NCBI RefSeq assembly: GCF_028009165.1
Contig: NC_079245.1
Location: forward strand, 3,100,001-3,164,000
From: Akanthomyces muscarius
Taxonomy: Eukaryota; Ascomycota; Sordariomycetes; Hypocreales; Cordycipitaceae
Direction of reading: 5' to 3'
DNA length: 64,000 bases
Numbering within the stretch: position 1 is the first letter of the stretch; the number at the start of each line of letters is the position of its first letter. A program made the translations under genes and the position numbers. Below the pieces are notes generated by a model. The model saw only the letters and a program-made list of their open reading frames with translations, did not search any database and had not been told where the DNA came from. Of this stretch, positions 46,415 to 57,969 are shown piece after piece.

Positions 46415-48527
46415 GAACACAGAACGACCGTTCTGAGTAAAAAAGGGAAAGGGGCGGAGGGCGATCGGGTGTATGGCTTTTGCTTCGAGGCGGGATCGGC
46501 ACGGCGTTTATGGGATGGTCTATTTTCATGTATATGGGCATAAGTTAGACTCAAACACACAACACTGTGCCATGAGCTTCGCTTTGGCCAGAGCTTACTT
46601 TGGCAACACTGTCGACAAAACCAATGGCAGTTGATGCGACAGGATGAAAGCCGCAGGGGCCTTTAGCAATGTCTACCACTCCAGCAAATACTTTTATTTC
46701 AGTGCACCATTTTTAAAACTACTTGAGAAAGCGTAGAATCTCTTGTCCTCTGTTGCGGTGGTCAGCTTGTCTTGGAGCTCTCTCATGAGACTTGCCACCC
46801 TCCTTCTTCAGGATTAAGCCTCGATATTCTGGGAACGCAAGGCAGGCTTCCTCATATGCCTTGCTGCATGTTTTGGACTCGAGGGAGTTCTCCGAGTGTC
46901 CGGTGTCGTCGTCGCGGCCCAGGGGCGCTTCGGTCGCTGCGTCATTGCTTGGAAAACCCTGTGTCACTGACAAGGCCCCATCATTTTCGACGTTTCATGC
47001 TTTCGACAAAGCGTCATCGTTTTCGAAGTCATTCCCTTCAAAAGAAGTATCATCGTCGACTATTTTGTCTGATTCAGAGGCGGCATCATCGCTAGACACT
47101 ACCGGCAGCTCGTCTTTGCCGACAGCGGTCAAGTCGAGAGAAGATTGTTCGTCTGGAGGTGATTCATTGATAGAGCCGGTTGCGTAAGGGCAGATTTCCA
47201 GACTCTGGTCACATCTTGTTCTGCTATTGGTGAGTAATCCTTCTTCCGTGGACTTAGTACCCACGTTATCGCTATGCTAGGAGAGTTTTCAGGTACATGC
47301 GGCGCATCGATCGCTGCCCGTCCTACAGCGTCTTCAGGTTCATGACAAAGCCGGCAGAAGGGATCTTTTTCTTTGCTCCAAAACCGCTCTAGTTTTAATC
47401 CCATGTCTGCCTTTGGAAAAATCGAGTTTTGATTTGTGCTCGTGAATGAGTAAAGATCTGTCCGATGAAGAGAGAAGAGTGGCTTCGGTTTGAGCAGTAG
47501 TAGCCCGAATAATATGCATCAAAACAGGCTGCTTGCAACCCTTAACTCCAGCACTCTCTTCCGTCTCTTAAACGCATACTGTGAGTTTGATTGCCAGGTA
47601 ATGGTGTGCAGGTCGGCGCCAATGGAAGAGATCATCTAGCCGCCGGGTCGCACATTGTGCTGCAGGCCGCGCCGCGACGGCTGTACCTGCGTCAGCGAAA
47701 CCATCGTTTGCCATCTTCAAGCCGTAAGATTTGAAGTGAATTTATCCCTGGAAACTAGCCCAGCCAATATCCAAAGTAGATGGCCACGCCTGATCTCTCT
47801 GCTTGTTTCATGGCCCGAGTGCGGAGGGCAGGGATGCGAATCGAGGCTGTATCTGAGTTCTGTTTACATCATCTGCCTGGATTCATACGCAATTTCATCA
47901 TGCATGTCACTCGTTGCCATCATGCGTTGCAACTATTGCGTAACAATGCAGCTTGCCGTTGCGAAATCTGTTTTGCCCGGATTCGAAGCGGTCGTTGCAA
48001 GACAGGCAAGCGCGAGACAAGTTTACTTGTTTAGGAACCCATCTTGTGAGACTCTGGCGGCTGAGTGACACAGAGCAGTCACCATCGTAGACGCCTACCG
48101 AACTTGCAACTTCAAATTCAAAGCTGCCACTCATAGACAGAAGGGCACAACAGGGCTCGACAAACGTTGCGACCACAAAATTCAGTTTCTTCAGGCAGCA
48201 TATCTCATATTCAGTGGCTTTAAATTTGGCCTGGGCCTCGGGCGAATCAGCCAGCGCCGTTGGGGTTTTCCCCCACAGCCGTGTCGTCGATGCGCCCGCA
48301 GGCCAACGGTGGTCGGCGGCTTCTGGCCGGAGAGCATCGCTTCTCCTAGCTGAAAGCACTGTGATCTCGTACATGTCCTAAATAAGTTTGACACAGACGT
48401 CCCGGATCAAAGGCATCGAAAGACGGGATTCATCCGCACATCGTGGGGAGGGACTCACAACGCAGACTGGCGGCCGCTGCCCATCGCCAACCGCCAGGCT
48501 TGAGGCTGCAGGGCCAACGCAGCACCG
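46415..48527. other. Mostly non-coding region around the broken ORF
   Basis: Apart from the fragments at 46719-47522 I see no supported gene. The minus ORF 48374-47907 begins with a true ATG (155 codons) but has no domain and unremarkable composition; the plus ORF 47655-48068 starts with TTG. The right end should be the leader of the F-box-like gene. Confidence 0.45.
46719..47264 (-). pseudogene. Broken acidic ORF with in-frame stop, possibly part of a decayed gene
   Basis: Two minus-strand ORFs, 47264-46995 and 46973-46719, lie in the same frame and are separated by one TGA at 46997-46995. Across that stop the text repeats: FENDDALSKA, stop, NVENDGALSVT. The protein is very acidic with many Ser and Asp, and the downstream part holds a region resembling a helical domain (CSKAYEEACLAFPEYRGLIL). 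Upstream, further ORFs (47404-47129 and 47522-47340) lie in other frames without clear splice sites, as expected for frameshifts. It may instead be a real gene with introns I cannot place. No family recognised. Confidence 0.3.
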
Positions 48528-49157
48528 ATGCGTCTCTTCGACATTCCAAACGAGCTACGCGCCGCCATCTTTGGCCTGGTGCTTGCACTGCCGCAGCCAA
48601 TCTACATCTACCAGGAGCTGGGTGCAACAGGCGTAGAAGCCTTCATCACGAAAAAGCCGCTGCGGTGGTTGGCGCTGCTGGCCACCAGCAAGGCAGTGCA
48701 GGACGAGGCCGCGGCCGTCTTGTTCGGCGCCAACCACTTTCATATGATGGATGCCGCTGGCAGTCAGTCCAACGTGCTCCTCCATTTTCTCGACACCATT
48801 GGCCCAAGGAACGCGGCCAGACTAAAGCATATACGCATCAGCTTTCCCCCGGCGGTCAAAGTGACCGCTGGTCGTCGCCCGGTCGCCATCAGCAATCAGG
48901 GCAAAATCACCATTAGCCTTCTTCGAACAAGATGCACTAGCTTGACAACCTTGGAGGTCCTTTTGCAGCGGACAACTTTTAACGAGATCGTGCCTTTTAC
49001 GCAGGCGCTCATACAGGAGGCGCTGCTACTAGCTCAGGTGGAGTTTGCGAGCATATGCTGTTTGAATAGGATAATCGCAAAGCTGCATTGGGCAGTGAGT
49101 CTGGAAACGGCAGAATTTATGAAGGAATTGGGCTGGGTAGTCGCAAAGAGCCCTTGA
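48528..49157 (+). CDS. F-box-like hypothetical protein
   Basis: 209 aa, single exon, ATG at 48528 (MRLFDIPNELRAAIFGLVL). The opening LFDIPNELRxxIFxLVL and the following PLRWLALLATSKAVQDEAAAVLFGANHF have the layout of a large group of fungal F-box-like proteins (two helices, then a short alpha/beta part), of the sort that joins SCF ubiquitin ligases. The remainder is not recognised. No signal or membrane segment. A cytosolic or nuclear adaptor role is likely but inferred; the repeat domain usual for substrate binding is absent. Confidence 0.6.
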   Translation: MRLFDIPNELRAAIFGLVLALPQPIYIYQELGATGVEAFITKKPLRWLALLATSKAVQDEAAAVLFGANHFHMMDAAGSQSNVLLHFLDTIGPRNAARLKHIRISFPPAVKVTAGRRPVAISNQGKITISLLRTRCTSLTTLEVLLQRTTFNEIVPFTQALIQEALLLAQVEFASICCLNRIIAKLHWAVSLETAEFMKELGWVVAKSP

Positions 49158-49880
49158 TGGAAACGTTGCAGGGTTACTGAAATGCGTCAGTGTTCTGGTC
49201 GTCCTGTGGATGCTAAATAGAATGACCAACATGTTGGGGGAAAAGGAAGCATTACAAGAATTTATGCAAATGAACAAGAAGGAGGGCTATTCGTGTCTCT
49301 TATCAGTAATTAGCTTGGAGATTCGGCAACTATGCTGCCTTTGCTTTTACACCACCAGCGCTCAATCTCCTCACCAACGAGTTAGCCACCATGGAGAGAT
49401 TCAATCCATTTCTCACCAAGCTTACTTTCGAGGACAGAAAGAGTCACATCTACGGCCCCAATAGCCAACTCTTACAAACTGCCCTCATGTAAGCCGAGAA
49501 ACTCCCCCACGCGAAGAGTCATCGGGGAACCAACCAACCTGGGCAGCTTCCGGGGTACAAGTGGATAGCGGCAATCTACAGTGGCAAGGCTTGTACCTCG
49601 AAAGCGCATCACCGCCCGCAATGATGGGCAGCCAAAAAAAAAAAGTTCAACCCCCACCATGGAAGAAAAAAAGTGATTATCAAGCAAGCCAGAGCTCTCT
49701 CTGGTGACTTCCATCTACAAACCACGGCCGCCGCCTAGGATATAATACGAAATTCTTCCCAAAGGCAGGCTTGACTTTACTTCCTTTCTCTGCTCTTGAC
49801 GGCCTATTTGACCCCTCTTCATCTGTTCATTAGCGTCTTTGTTTTCTTCATCAAGCTCCTCCCACGAGCCAACCTCCAAA
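49158..49880. promoter_or_regulatory. Intergenic region with SQT1 promoter
   Basis: 723 bp between two plus-strand genes, so it holds the 3' UTR of the F-box-like gene and the promoter of SQT1. An A run lies at about 49634-49645. No ORF supported. Confidence 0.5.
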
Positions 49881-51416
49881 ATGCCTTCCGACACACCTGA
49901 GCAGCAGCCGCCTCATCCCGACGAGGACCTCGACGTTCTCGCCGCCGACGACGCCGCCGAGGAAATCGAAGAAGTCGACCATGACAACGACATGGCCATG
50001 GACTCGGGCGACGAGGACGAGGAGCTCACCCTCGTCAACGACGCCATTGCCTATTTCGACGAGCCGCAGGACTCGCTCTTCACCATTGCGCAGCACCCCG
50101 TCCACCCGTCCCTCGTCGCCCTCGGCGGCTCCGCGGGCGCGCACGACGACGCCCCCGGCGCCGGCTGGGTCGTCGACACCTCGGCCGCGCAGAGCCGGCC
50201 CGTCCTCCCCGCGAGCTTCGCCTCGGACCCGTCCGCCGCCGCCGCCGCCGACCGCCCGCCGCCCACGGCCCTCGCCAGCCTCTACGCGCTCGAGGGCCAC
50301 ACCGACTCCATCAACTCGCTCTGCTGGACGCTGCCCGCTGGCGAGGTGCTCGTCAGCGGCGGCCTCGACGGCCGCCTGCGCGCGTGGAGGGCCGACGCCA
50401 AGCCGTCTTCTGGTCTCACCATGACGCCGCTCGGCGAGACGCAAGAGGTCGAAGAGGTCAACTGGCTCGCCGCCTGCCCGTCGCCCGCGCACCCCAACAC
50501 GGTCGCGCTCGGCGCCAACGACGGCTCCGTCTGGGTCTACACCATCGATCCGTCCGACGCCAGCAACGCGCTGCAGATTGTGCAGTCGTACTTTTTGCAC
50601 ACGGCCGCCTGCACCGCCGGCACATGGACGCCCGACGGGCGCCTGCTGGCGACCGTCTCCGAGGACGGCACCCTCTACGTCTGGGACGTCTGGGGCGAGG
50701 CCGCCGCGCGCGGCAGCGTCGACAGCAACGGCCAGACGGCCGTGGCCATGTCCCCCGAGGACCAGCGCTTCGAGGTCGAGGGCGGTCTCTACTCGGTCGC
50801 CATCGACCCCAAGGCCACCTTTGTCGCCGTTGGCGGCGCTGGTGGTGCCATCAAGATTGTCTCCCTCCCGCGTCTCGGCGGTGCCCCCACGACACAGCAG
50901 GGTAAGAAGAGCGGCGGCGGCGGCGGCGGCGCAGATGCCACGACAGGCGGCCAGATCCTCGCCTCGCTACACACACAGTCCGACGGCGTCGAGACGCTCG
51001 CCGTGACGCTCGCGCAGACGACGCCCGCCACGGTGCTGCTGGCCGCGGGCTCCGTCGACGGCTCCATCTGCGTGTACGACGCGACGCGGCGCTTCGCCGT
51101 GCGCCGCCATATTGTCGGCGCCCACGAGGAGCATTCCGTCGTCAAGGTCGAGTTTGTGAAAAACTCGTGGACCCTCACCTCGTGCGGCATGGACGGCGTC
51201 GTCCGCCGCTGGGACCTGCGCGGGAGCGCCGTCGGCGTCGGCGCCCAGGCCACGGGCGGCCCGGCCGCGCCCCACGACGGCGGCCTCATCAAGGAGTGGA
51301 AGGGCCACCGCGGCGACGGCGAGGGCGGCGGCGTCCTGGGCTTCGTGCAGGGCGAGACGGGCGAGAGGGTCGTTACGGCGGGCGATGACGGCGTCTCCTT
51401 GGTCTTTGAGGCGTAA
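49881..51416 (+). CDS. SQT1: WD40-repeat ribosome assembly factor SQT1
   Basis: 511 aa, single exon, true ATG at 49881 (MPSDTPEQQPP). Yeast Sqt1 is the dedicated chaperone of ribosomal protein uL16 (Rpl10) and escorts it to pre-60S particles; animal AAMP is the relative. A 60-residue acidic N terminus (DDAAEEIEEVDHDND) precedes a beta-propeller of WD40 repeats, seen as LEGHTDSINSLCW with LRAWRAD, ANDGSVWVYTID, SEDGTLYVWDVWG, SVDGSICVYD and GMDGVVRRWDL. A Gly-rich insert lies near residue 355. The ORF can be extended five codons upstream only via a TTG, so I reject that start. Strong G/C-ending codons suggest high expression. Confidence 0.88.
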   Translation: MPSDTPEQQPPHPDEDLDVLAADDAAEEIEEVDHDNDMAMDSGDEDEELTLVNDAIAYFDEPQDSLFTIAQHPVHPSLVALGGSAGAHDDAPGAGWVVDTSAAQSRPVLPASFASDPSAAAAADRPPPTALASLYALEGHTDSINSLCWTLPAGEVLVSGGLDGRLRAWRADAKPSSGLTMTPLGETQEVEEVNWLAACPSPAHPNTVALGANDGSVWVYTIDPSDASNALQIVQSYFLHTAACTAGTWTPDGRLLATVSEDGTLYVWDVWGEAAARGSVDSNGQTAVAMSPEDQRFEVEGGLYSVAIDPKATFVAVGGAGGAIKIVSLPRLGGAPTTQQGKKSGGGGGGADATTGGQILASLHTQSDGVETLAVTLAQTTPATVLLAAGSVDGSICVYDATRRFAVRRHIVGAHEEHSVVKVEFVKNSWTLTSCGMDGVVRRWDLRGSAVGVGAQATGGPAAPHDGGLIKEWKGHRGDGEGGGVLGFVQGETGERVVTAGDDGVSLVFEA

Positions 51417-52808
51417 AAGGATGCATCGGATTCCCTGTGATGTCGGGAAATGAGTACATGAATTGAAGACGAAAAAGTCTATATAAAGGTGGTTTGGTCC
51501 TTAGGTTTTGTTTCAGGGTTTTATTTAATGGTTTTAGATGTGAAGCAAATCACACAAACTTGCATGAATGAATGGAAAATATAATCCAAATTCCTATTTG
51601 TAAGAACAAGTACGAAGATCCTGCAAGTGTACATGTCAAATTCACATTTAGGAAGCATTGAGATCCTGTTGTAGATGGAAGTATACTCAGTGCGGACGAA
51701 ACAATAGGGCGCATGGCAGGCACATTTCTTCACGTCACAGAGCATAAAAGGGGGACAATAAATCGGGGTCCAGGACCCTGTAACAGAAAATGCATTCTAT
51801 CGCGTATCCGGCTCTCTCTCAAAAAAGAGCCCGATTCGCCATGTCAAGTCGTGCATTGCTAGCCATCCTTGTCATGTGGAAGCCGGGCCGGCCGAGATCT
51901 TCCAGCGAACAAAAATCATAGCAACAAAACAAATGTGCTTCTGGACCGCTGTCTAGGCACGGGGGTATCTAAAATTAGTCGTAGCTCATTAGGAATGAGC
52001 AAGACATAGCCTTCTGCTCACGTTAATAGTAACCAGAAAAGTCAATTGTGTTTCGTCTCTCGCTCGTAAGCGAGTGCTGTTCCGGTTGTTGCCCAAGCGG
52101 TCGTGGTTCCACGAAATGTTGAGTGTCTCGCCACGTAGATGATACGCAGCGTAAGAAAAGAGAACAGGAGCCTTCCCAAGTACGCCAGCCGTAGTGTTGA
52201 ACGCCGTCCATATGAAGAGCATTTCGTCGTGGTTGTCAGTCGCCCGTGACAACTCTTTGCCTTCTTTCCCGAGAAGATGAAACAAAGACGCCTTTTTGCC
52301 AGTTGCCAAGTGAGATGTTGTATATTTGGTCTCGCTTAACAAACAAAAAAGTTTGAAGGATAAACAGAAAAGCAAAATGAGAACCCAGTAAGAAATCAAT
52401 ATCCGACGGTATATTTTTCCCAGTTCATAAACCTTGTTGAAGAGTTTCGAAGAAGTGATGTTAAATCCAAAAGTCGCGCGCAGGTAGTAGAAAAACAAAG
52501 AAAAAACAAGGAAACATGTACAGGGGAGTGAAACGAGATTACCGCGGCAGTTTGCCTGCCGGGCACTCGTTTCCCTTCCATGCCACACGGCCCTGGCTGG
52601 ACAGAGTATGCTGCATTCTTACGCAAGCAGCACACCCTGCCCAACATCAAACCATGTTAGACTGATGTACTAAAACACACAGCATGTGTCTTGCAGTCAT
52701 GTCCGATGAGGGTTGTGCGAGCATGTGTCTTTATTCAGCATGCCGCTTCAGTCCCTATAGCACAACTCGGAACTTTTCTATATTCAAATGCAGAAAACAT
52801 CGCAATGC
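51417..52808. other. Intergenic, convergent side of SQT1 and GCV2
   Basis: 1.4 kb between two converging genes. The minus ORF 52588-51989 (199 codons) begins with GTG and has a Phe/Leu-rich stretch, but no clear start or domain. A few hundred bases on each side should be 3' UTR. Confidence 0.5.
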
Positions 52809-55800
52809 TTAGTTGCCTGTGGTGTCCTCGACAGGCGGGCAAGTGCAGAACAGGTTGGTGTCGCCGTACTCTGTAAACTTGGTCAGTGTCTTGTATCAAT
52901 CAGCTTGGACTGCGTAACGTACTGTCGTCAACACGGGTAACCGTGGGCCAGAACTTCTTCTCGGTGAGGTAAGGCAGGGGGTAGGCGGCCTTCTCGCGGC
53001 TGTACGGGCGCTCCCACTTGCCGTTGTCGCCGAGCAGCAGGTCGATCTGGGTGTGGGGAGAGTTCTTGAGGACGTTGCCCTCACGGGGCTGCTTGCCTTC
53101 CTCAACCTCGCGAATCTCCTGGCGAATGCTGATGAGAGCATTGATGAAGCGGTCTAGCTCTTCCTTGCTCTCAGACTCAGTGGGCTCAATCATCAGGGTG
53201 TTAGGCACAGGCCAGCTCATAGTAGGAGCGTGGAAGCCGTAATCCTGAAGGCGCTTAGCAATGTCGATAGCCTCGACGCCAGCAGTCTTGGAGAAGCCAC
53301 GCGCATCAATGATGAACTCGTGAGCACAGCGGCCGTTCTCGTTGGTATAGAGAATGGGGTAGTGCTCCTTGAGGCGGGTGAGAATGTAGTTGGCGTTGAG
53401 GAGAGCCAGGGTAGTAGCCTTGCGAAGACCGGCATCACCCATGGTGGAGATGTAGGCCCAGCTGATGGGAACAATGCTGGCGCTACCGAAGCTAGCGCTG
53501 GAGACGGGAGTCTGGTTGTTCTGGTGAGGCAGGTAAGGCTCAAGGATGTCCTTGACGCAGATGGGGCCAATACCAGGGCCACCACCACCGTGGGGAATGC
53601 AGAAGGTCTTGTGGAGGTTAAGATGGCAGACATCGGCACCGAGAGCACCAGGTGAGGTGAGGCCAATCTGGGCGTTCATGTTGGCACCGTCCATGTAGAC
53701 GAGGCCGCCGTGCTCGTGAACAATGTCGCAAGCCTTGCGAACCTCGGGCTCAAAGACACCATAGGTGGAGGGGTAGGTGATCATGATGGCAGCGAGCTCC
53801 TTCTCGTGCTTCTTGGCCTTGGCCTGGAGATCGGCAATATCGAGGTTACCAGTGGCGGTGTCGCACTTGACAGGAACAACACGTAGACCGGCCATGGCAG
53901 CGGAGGCAGGGTTGGTACCGTGAGCAGATGTGGGAATCAGGCAGATATCACGCTTGCCACCATTGTGCTCCTCGTGATACTTGGCAATGGCACGGAGACC
54001 AGCGAACTCACCCTGGGCACCCGAGTTGGGCTGCAGGGATGTGGCGTCCATGCCGGTGAGGGCGGCGAGCTGGGCAGCGGTGGCGGCAAAGAGCTTCTGG
54101 TAACCCTTGACACCGCTGATGGGCGCGTGAGGGTGGATGTTGGAGGATGACTCGGTGCCAATCAGCTCCATCTGTGTAGTGCCGTTAAGCTTCATGGTGC
54201 AGGAGCCGAGAGGGATCATGGAGTGAACCAGGGACAGATCCTTGGACTGGAGGTGATGCATGTAGCGGAGCATCTCAGTCTCGGAGTGGTGGGTGTTGAA
54301 GACGGGGTGAGTCAGGAACTTAGACTCTCGGCGGACAGCGTCAGGGAGGCTCTTGATGATCTCCTCCGAGGAGATCTTGTAGCCCTCGGTCCAGTACTTG
54401 TTGGCAACATCAACGTAGGCGTTGGTGTGGTTCTTGGAGGACACGTCACGGAAGGACTGAACAATGCGGACAAAGTTCTTGAGGGTGAAAGTTGTAGGTA
54501 CGGCGAGGACAACCTCGTTGGAGGACCAGGCCTTGCCGCTGCTGATGCCGCGGTCGTTGAGCTCACGGCGAAGAGCGCGGCAGACAATCGGGTCCTTGAA
54601 GGAGATGGTGACGGTGTCGGAGAGGACACGTCCCTCAGGGTCGGCAGAGGAGGTGATGACGTTGAGTCCATAGTGCTGAGCAGCAGCCTGGATCATGCGG
54701 GCGTGACGGAGGTTGGTGACAGCCATCTCGCGGAGCTGGCCGGGGCCGTGGTAGATAGCGTACATGGCAGACATGTTGGCGAGAAGGGCCTGGGCAGTGC
54801 AGACGTTGGAGGTGGCCTTTTCACGGCGAATGTGCTGCTCGCGAGTCTGGAGAGCGAGACGCAGGGCGCGGCGGCCGTTGCGGTCCTTGGAGACACCAAT
54901 AATGCGGCCAGGGAGACGACGCTTGCTGGATTCCTGAGCAGCCATGAAGGCGGCGTGAGGGCCGCCGAAGCCCAGAGGAACACCCCATCGCTGAGAGTTA
55001 CCGAAAGCAACGTCAGCACCCCATTCACCGGGAGGGGTGAGGAGAGTCAGGTTGGAAAGATCAGTTGCGGCAGAGAGAAGAGTGCCTTGAGCGTGAGCAA
55101 CGTCAGCGAGCTCACGGTAGTTCTGGACGCCACCGTGGGTGTCGGGGTACTGGACCATGACACCGACGAGGTCGTCACCGAGAGCCTTGATCTTGTCATG
55201 GGCGTCAGAAGCCGAGAGGTCCATGACCTCGAGCTTGATTCCGAATCCCTCGGCACGACCTGCCATGACGCGAACGGTGGCATCGTGGAGAAGGTCAGAG
55301 ACAACGTAGGTCTTGTTAGGGCGCTTGGAGCGCGCAGTAGGGAGAGAGTTCCAGGACATGGTCATGGCCTCGGCGGCAGCGGTACCCTCGTCGAGTAGCG
55401 AGGCGTTGGCGACGGGCAGCCCAGTCAGGTCCGAGATCATGGTCTGGAAGTTGAGGAGGGACTGGAGACGGCCCTGGGAGATTTCAGCCTGGTAGGGAGT
55501 GTAGCTGGTGTACCAGGCGGGGTTCTCGAGCAGGTTGCGCTTGATGACGGTGGGAATCTCGACGGGGTAGTAACCACCGCCATTCATCCAGGTCTTGACC
55601 TCGTTCTGGGCGCTCATGTTCTTGAAGACATTGGCGACGCCAGACTCGCTCAGCTTCTTGGGCTGAATGGTCTTCTTGGGAGGCAGGAGGATGTCCTTGG
55701 GGATAACCTGGGAGATGAAGGTGTCGAGAGAGTCGGCGCCGACAGTCTTGAGCATGGCGTCAACGTCAGAGTCGCGGGGACCGATGTGACGAGCGACAAA

Positions 55801-56052
55801 GTCCATCCAGGGCTGAGGGTTCTCAGCCTGGGCATCCTTCATCTCCAGGTAGGCCGGGTCGCGCTGGAGCGACTCGAGAGCGGCGTGTGATCTCCTGTGG
55901 CCATCAACCTCGGGCTGAGGAGTCTGTGAGAGCTGGCGAGGCGTGGTGGCGGAAGCTACGCCGCGACGGGCGACGAGCGGCACCGATCTGGTCGCCAGAG
56001 ACAGGGAATGCTTGAGGGAAGCACCCCGGGCGATGGCAAGTCTAGAAGCCAT
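52809..56052 (-). CDS. GCV2: Glycine dehydrogenase (decarboxylating), P protein of the glycine cleavage system
   Basis: Predicted 1,063 aa from exons 56052-52923 and 52870-52809, with a 52 bp intron (gtacgt/acag). The mitochondrial matrix enzyme decarboxylates glycine with pyridoxal phosphate and passes the aminomethyl group to the H protein; T and L proteins complete the cycle, which feeds one-carbon folate. The N terminus is Arg/Ser/Ala-rich (MASRLAIARGASLKHSLSL), a presequence. FVARHIGPRDSD and the two homologous halves follow the family; the cofactor lysine is K815 in HLNLHKTFCIPHGGGGPG. The C-terminal micro-exon (62 nt) supplies YGDTNLFCTCPPVED, which the unspliced ORF lacks. Length matches the family's 1,000-1,060. 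Strongly biased codon use suggests high expression. Confidence 0.96.
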
Positions 56053-57653
56053 TTTTATGAAGCCAAGAGAGCAATTCTGGCTTCAATTGGCAAATGTGTG
56101 TTGTCGGAGAGGGAGGGGAGGAGGGGAGAATGGGCGCGTTTGGTGGTGGTGGCGTCTCAGACTTTTTCTTCAGCCGAGCGCAGCCGAACCAAGAGGCAAA
56201 CGAAGCTTTGTCGATCGCGTGCGTCACCAAGCAGGACGGCCCAGAATCACCGACAAAAAATAATTGAAGCACCGGTGATATGAGGTACACGATGCTATAC
56301 AAAGAATGCTTGATGGAGTAGAGAAGAAAAGAAGAAAGAATGGTTGTACAGAAAAAGAGAAAGCCGGGTGTAGGGCACGGCCGGGCAGGTGGCAGGTGGT
56401 GACAGCCTTGGTGGCTGCAGAGCGCGCAGTACGTACTACTTCGCTACCGTGATGTAGGACGCATGTATCTATTACCCAACTAGATTCGCACAAGTAACTC
56501 GCAAGTCATGACAAGCCAATAAATGACCCAAGAATATCCACCAAGGGCGGGTTATCGCAGCAGAGTGGGCGCCGTCGAGACGTGGAGGGTACATGGAGGG
56601 TACATGATCTGCTGCCATCACGTACAAGGAATTGATAAAACATTGCTCCCGCACTTTGTATCAGAGAGCGAAAAACCAGCAGCTGGGGCGGACGATATCG
56701 GGGGCCACCGTGCCGACGCTGGGCGAGTCGCCGGATTCCAGGTTTCCCATTCGTCGGGCCTCGTTTTCTGTCGCCAGTAGGCAGAGGCTCTGAGCGGAGG
56801 CCCGCCACCTTTAAAGTTAGCAGACCGGTTCCCCATAACGCTCCCACATAAAATGGGGTTTTCGCAGCAGCCAGGCCTCGAGCTAGCGACTTTTGGGTGT
56901 CGTCGTGGAGGCCAGCGCCAGTTGTCGTGTGTCAAGGAATCCAGAGATGGTTGCACCTTTGCAGCAACTAAATAAGAACAGGCGCATGACCAAACCTCGA
57001 GTTGGCTGCAAGGACTCTGTACAGCGCCTGCATGCAGGACCATGTACTCGTTGGTGCCCTGCGGGTTGGGTCTGCTCGGTGAAGCTCTGTCTCTTCTCAA
57101 ACCTCTGAGCATTTCGCACCATCATCATGCCATGCCGCTCAAGTAATCGCCCATATCTCGCTCCCCATAACCCCGCTGCAACGTGCGGTCCCCCTGTAAA
57201 TCCTTGCCCAAGCGCCCTGCAGGCCACAGGTCTTCCTGCAGCAGCTCCAGCGCCGTCAGCACCTAAAACCCCCTGTATCGTACCACTGCAGCTCCCGTGA
57301 CAGCACATCTTGCCATCCTTCAGGCGCTGATCTGGTGCTGTTCCCGGCCACCCACAAGCTCCGCCCCGCCCGCCACCAGCGCGGCAAGGCCACTTGCACT
57401 TGCCAGCCAAAAAAAAAAATTAGAGCTCCGCGCCCTCTGCACACAACCAAACAGCCAGTCACAGGTGGCCACCAACTACCTACCTAGGTACCTACAAGTC
57501 TCTGCCGCGCTGCATTCGACTCCAATTTTTGCCCCCCAAATCCGACGTCTACATTTTAGCCTTTACGTAACCTGTCCAGTTGCATCATACCGCCGATTTT
57601 TTTTATTTTATTTTTTTTACCTCTACCAAAACCACACCATATACGCCGCAAAA
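56053..57653. promoter_or_regulatory. Divergent promoter region of GCV2 and TOM5
   Basis: 1.6 kb between diverging genes. It contains ACCTACCTAG at 57478-57487, a motif also present near 9.8 and 26.8 kb, and a T-rich stretch (57597-57619) before the TOM5 start. ORFs here have no domain and overlap each other. Confidence 0.5.
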
Positions 57654-57969
57654 ATGTTTGGAGGATGTGAGTGCGACCGCACCCCGCTTGCCCGGCCAGG
57701 CTATTTTTACTCTCCTTGGTGATGAATCCGTGTGGCTAACCGGTGATGCTCGCGCGCTACAGTTGCTCCCCCTCAGCAGTCTGCCGAGGAGATTCGCGCC
57801 CTCGAGGCCGAAGCTACCTTTACTGTCCAGCAGGTCGCTGCCACGGCCTTGATGCTGTACCTCTGTACGTGAAGCTTTTCCTTGTCACTGATGACATTGT
57901 TGCGATGGCTTATTTGCTGACTTGATGGCAGCTCCCTTTGCCATTGATATGGTGAGCCGCATCTTCTAA
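57654..57969 (+). CDS. TOM5: TOM5, small subunit of the mitochondrial outer-membrane import complex
   Basis: Predicted 50 aa from three exons: 57654-57666, 57763-57864 and 57932-57969; introns are 96 bp (gtgagt/acag) and 67 bp (gtacgt/gcag). The first exon is only 13 nt. The product starts MFGG, followed by a short acidic cytosolic part rich in Glu and Ala (QQSAEEIRALEAEATF), then one hydrophobic helix at about 27-47 ending LYLSPFAIDM and a basic VSRIF. That is the form of fungal Tom5: N-terminal cytosolic stretch and C-terminal anchor. It helps to pass precursors from Tom22 to the Tom40 pore. Length and splice-restored frame fit. It is too short and split for a simple ORF search. Confidence 0.88.

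Noticed and set aside
47907..48374. Minus ORF of 155 codons divergent to the F-box-like gene
   Set aside because: It has a true ATG but no domain and no coding bias; not enough to call a gene.
49839..49880. SQT1 start at 49839
   Set aside because: The codon is TTG; the ATG at 49881 is the first true start.
51989..52588. Minus ORF of 199 codons with a Phe/Leu-rich segment
   Set aside because: It begins with GTG, no ATG in a suitable position, and it lies between two 3' ends.
54223..55398. Plus-strand ORF of 391 codons
   Set aside because: It lies entirely antisense to the well-supported GCV2 exon and arises from that gene's codon bias; it has no domain.
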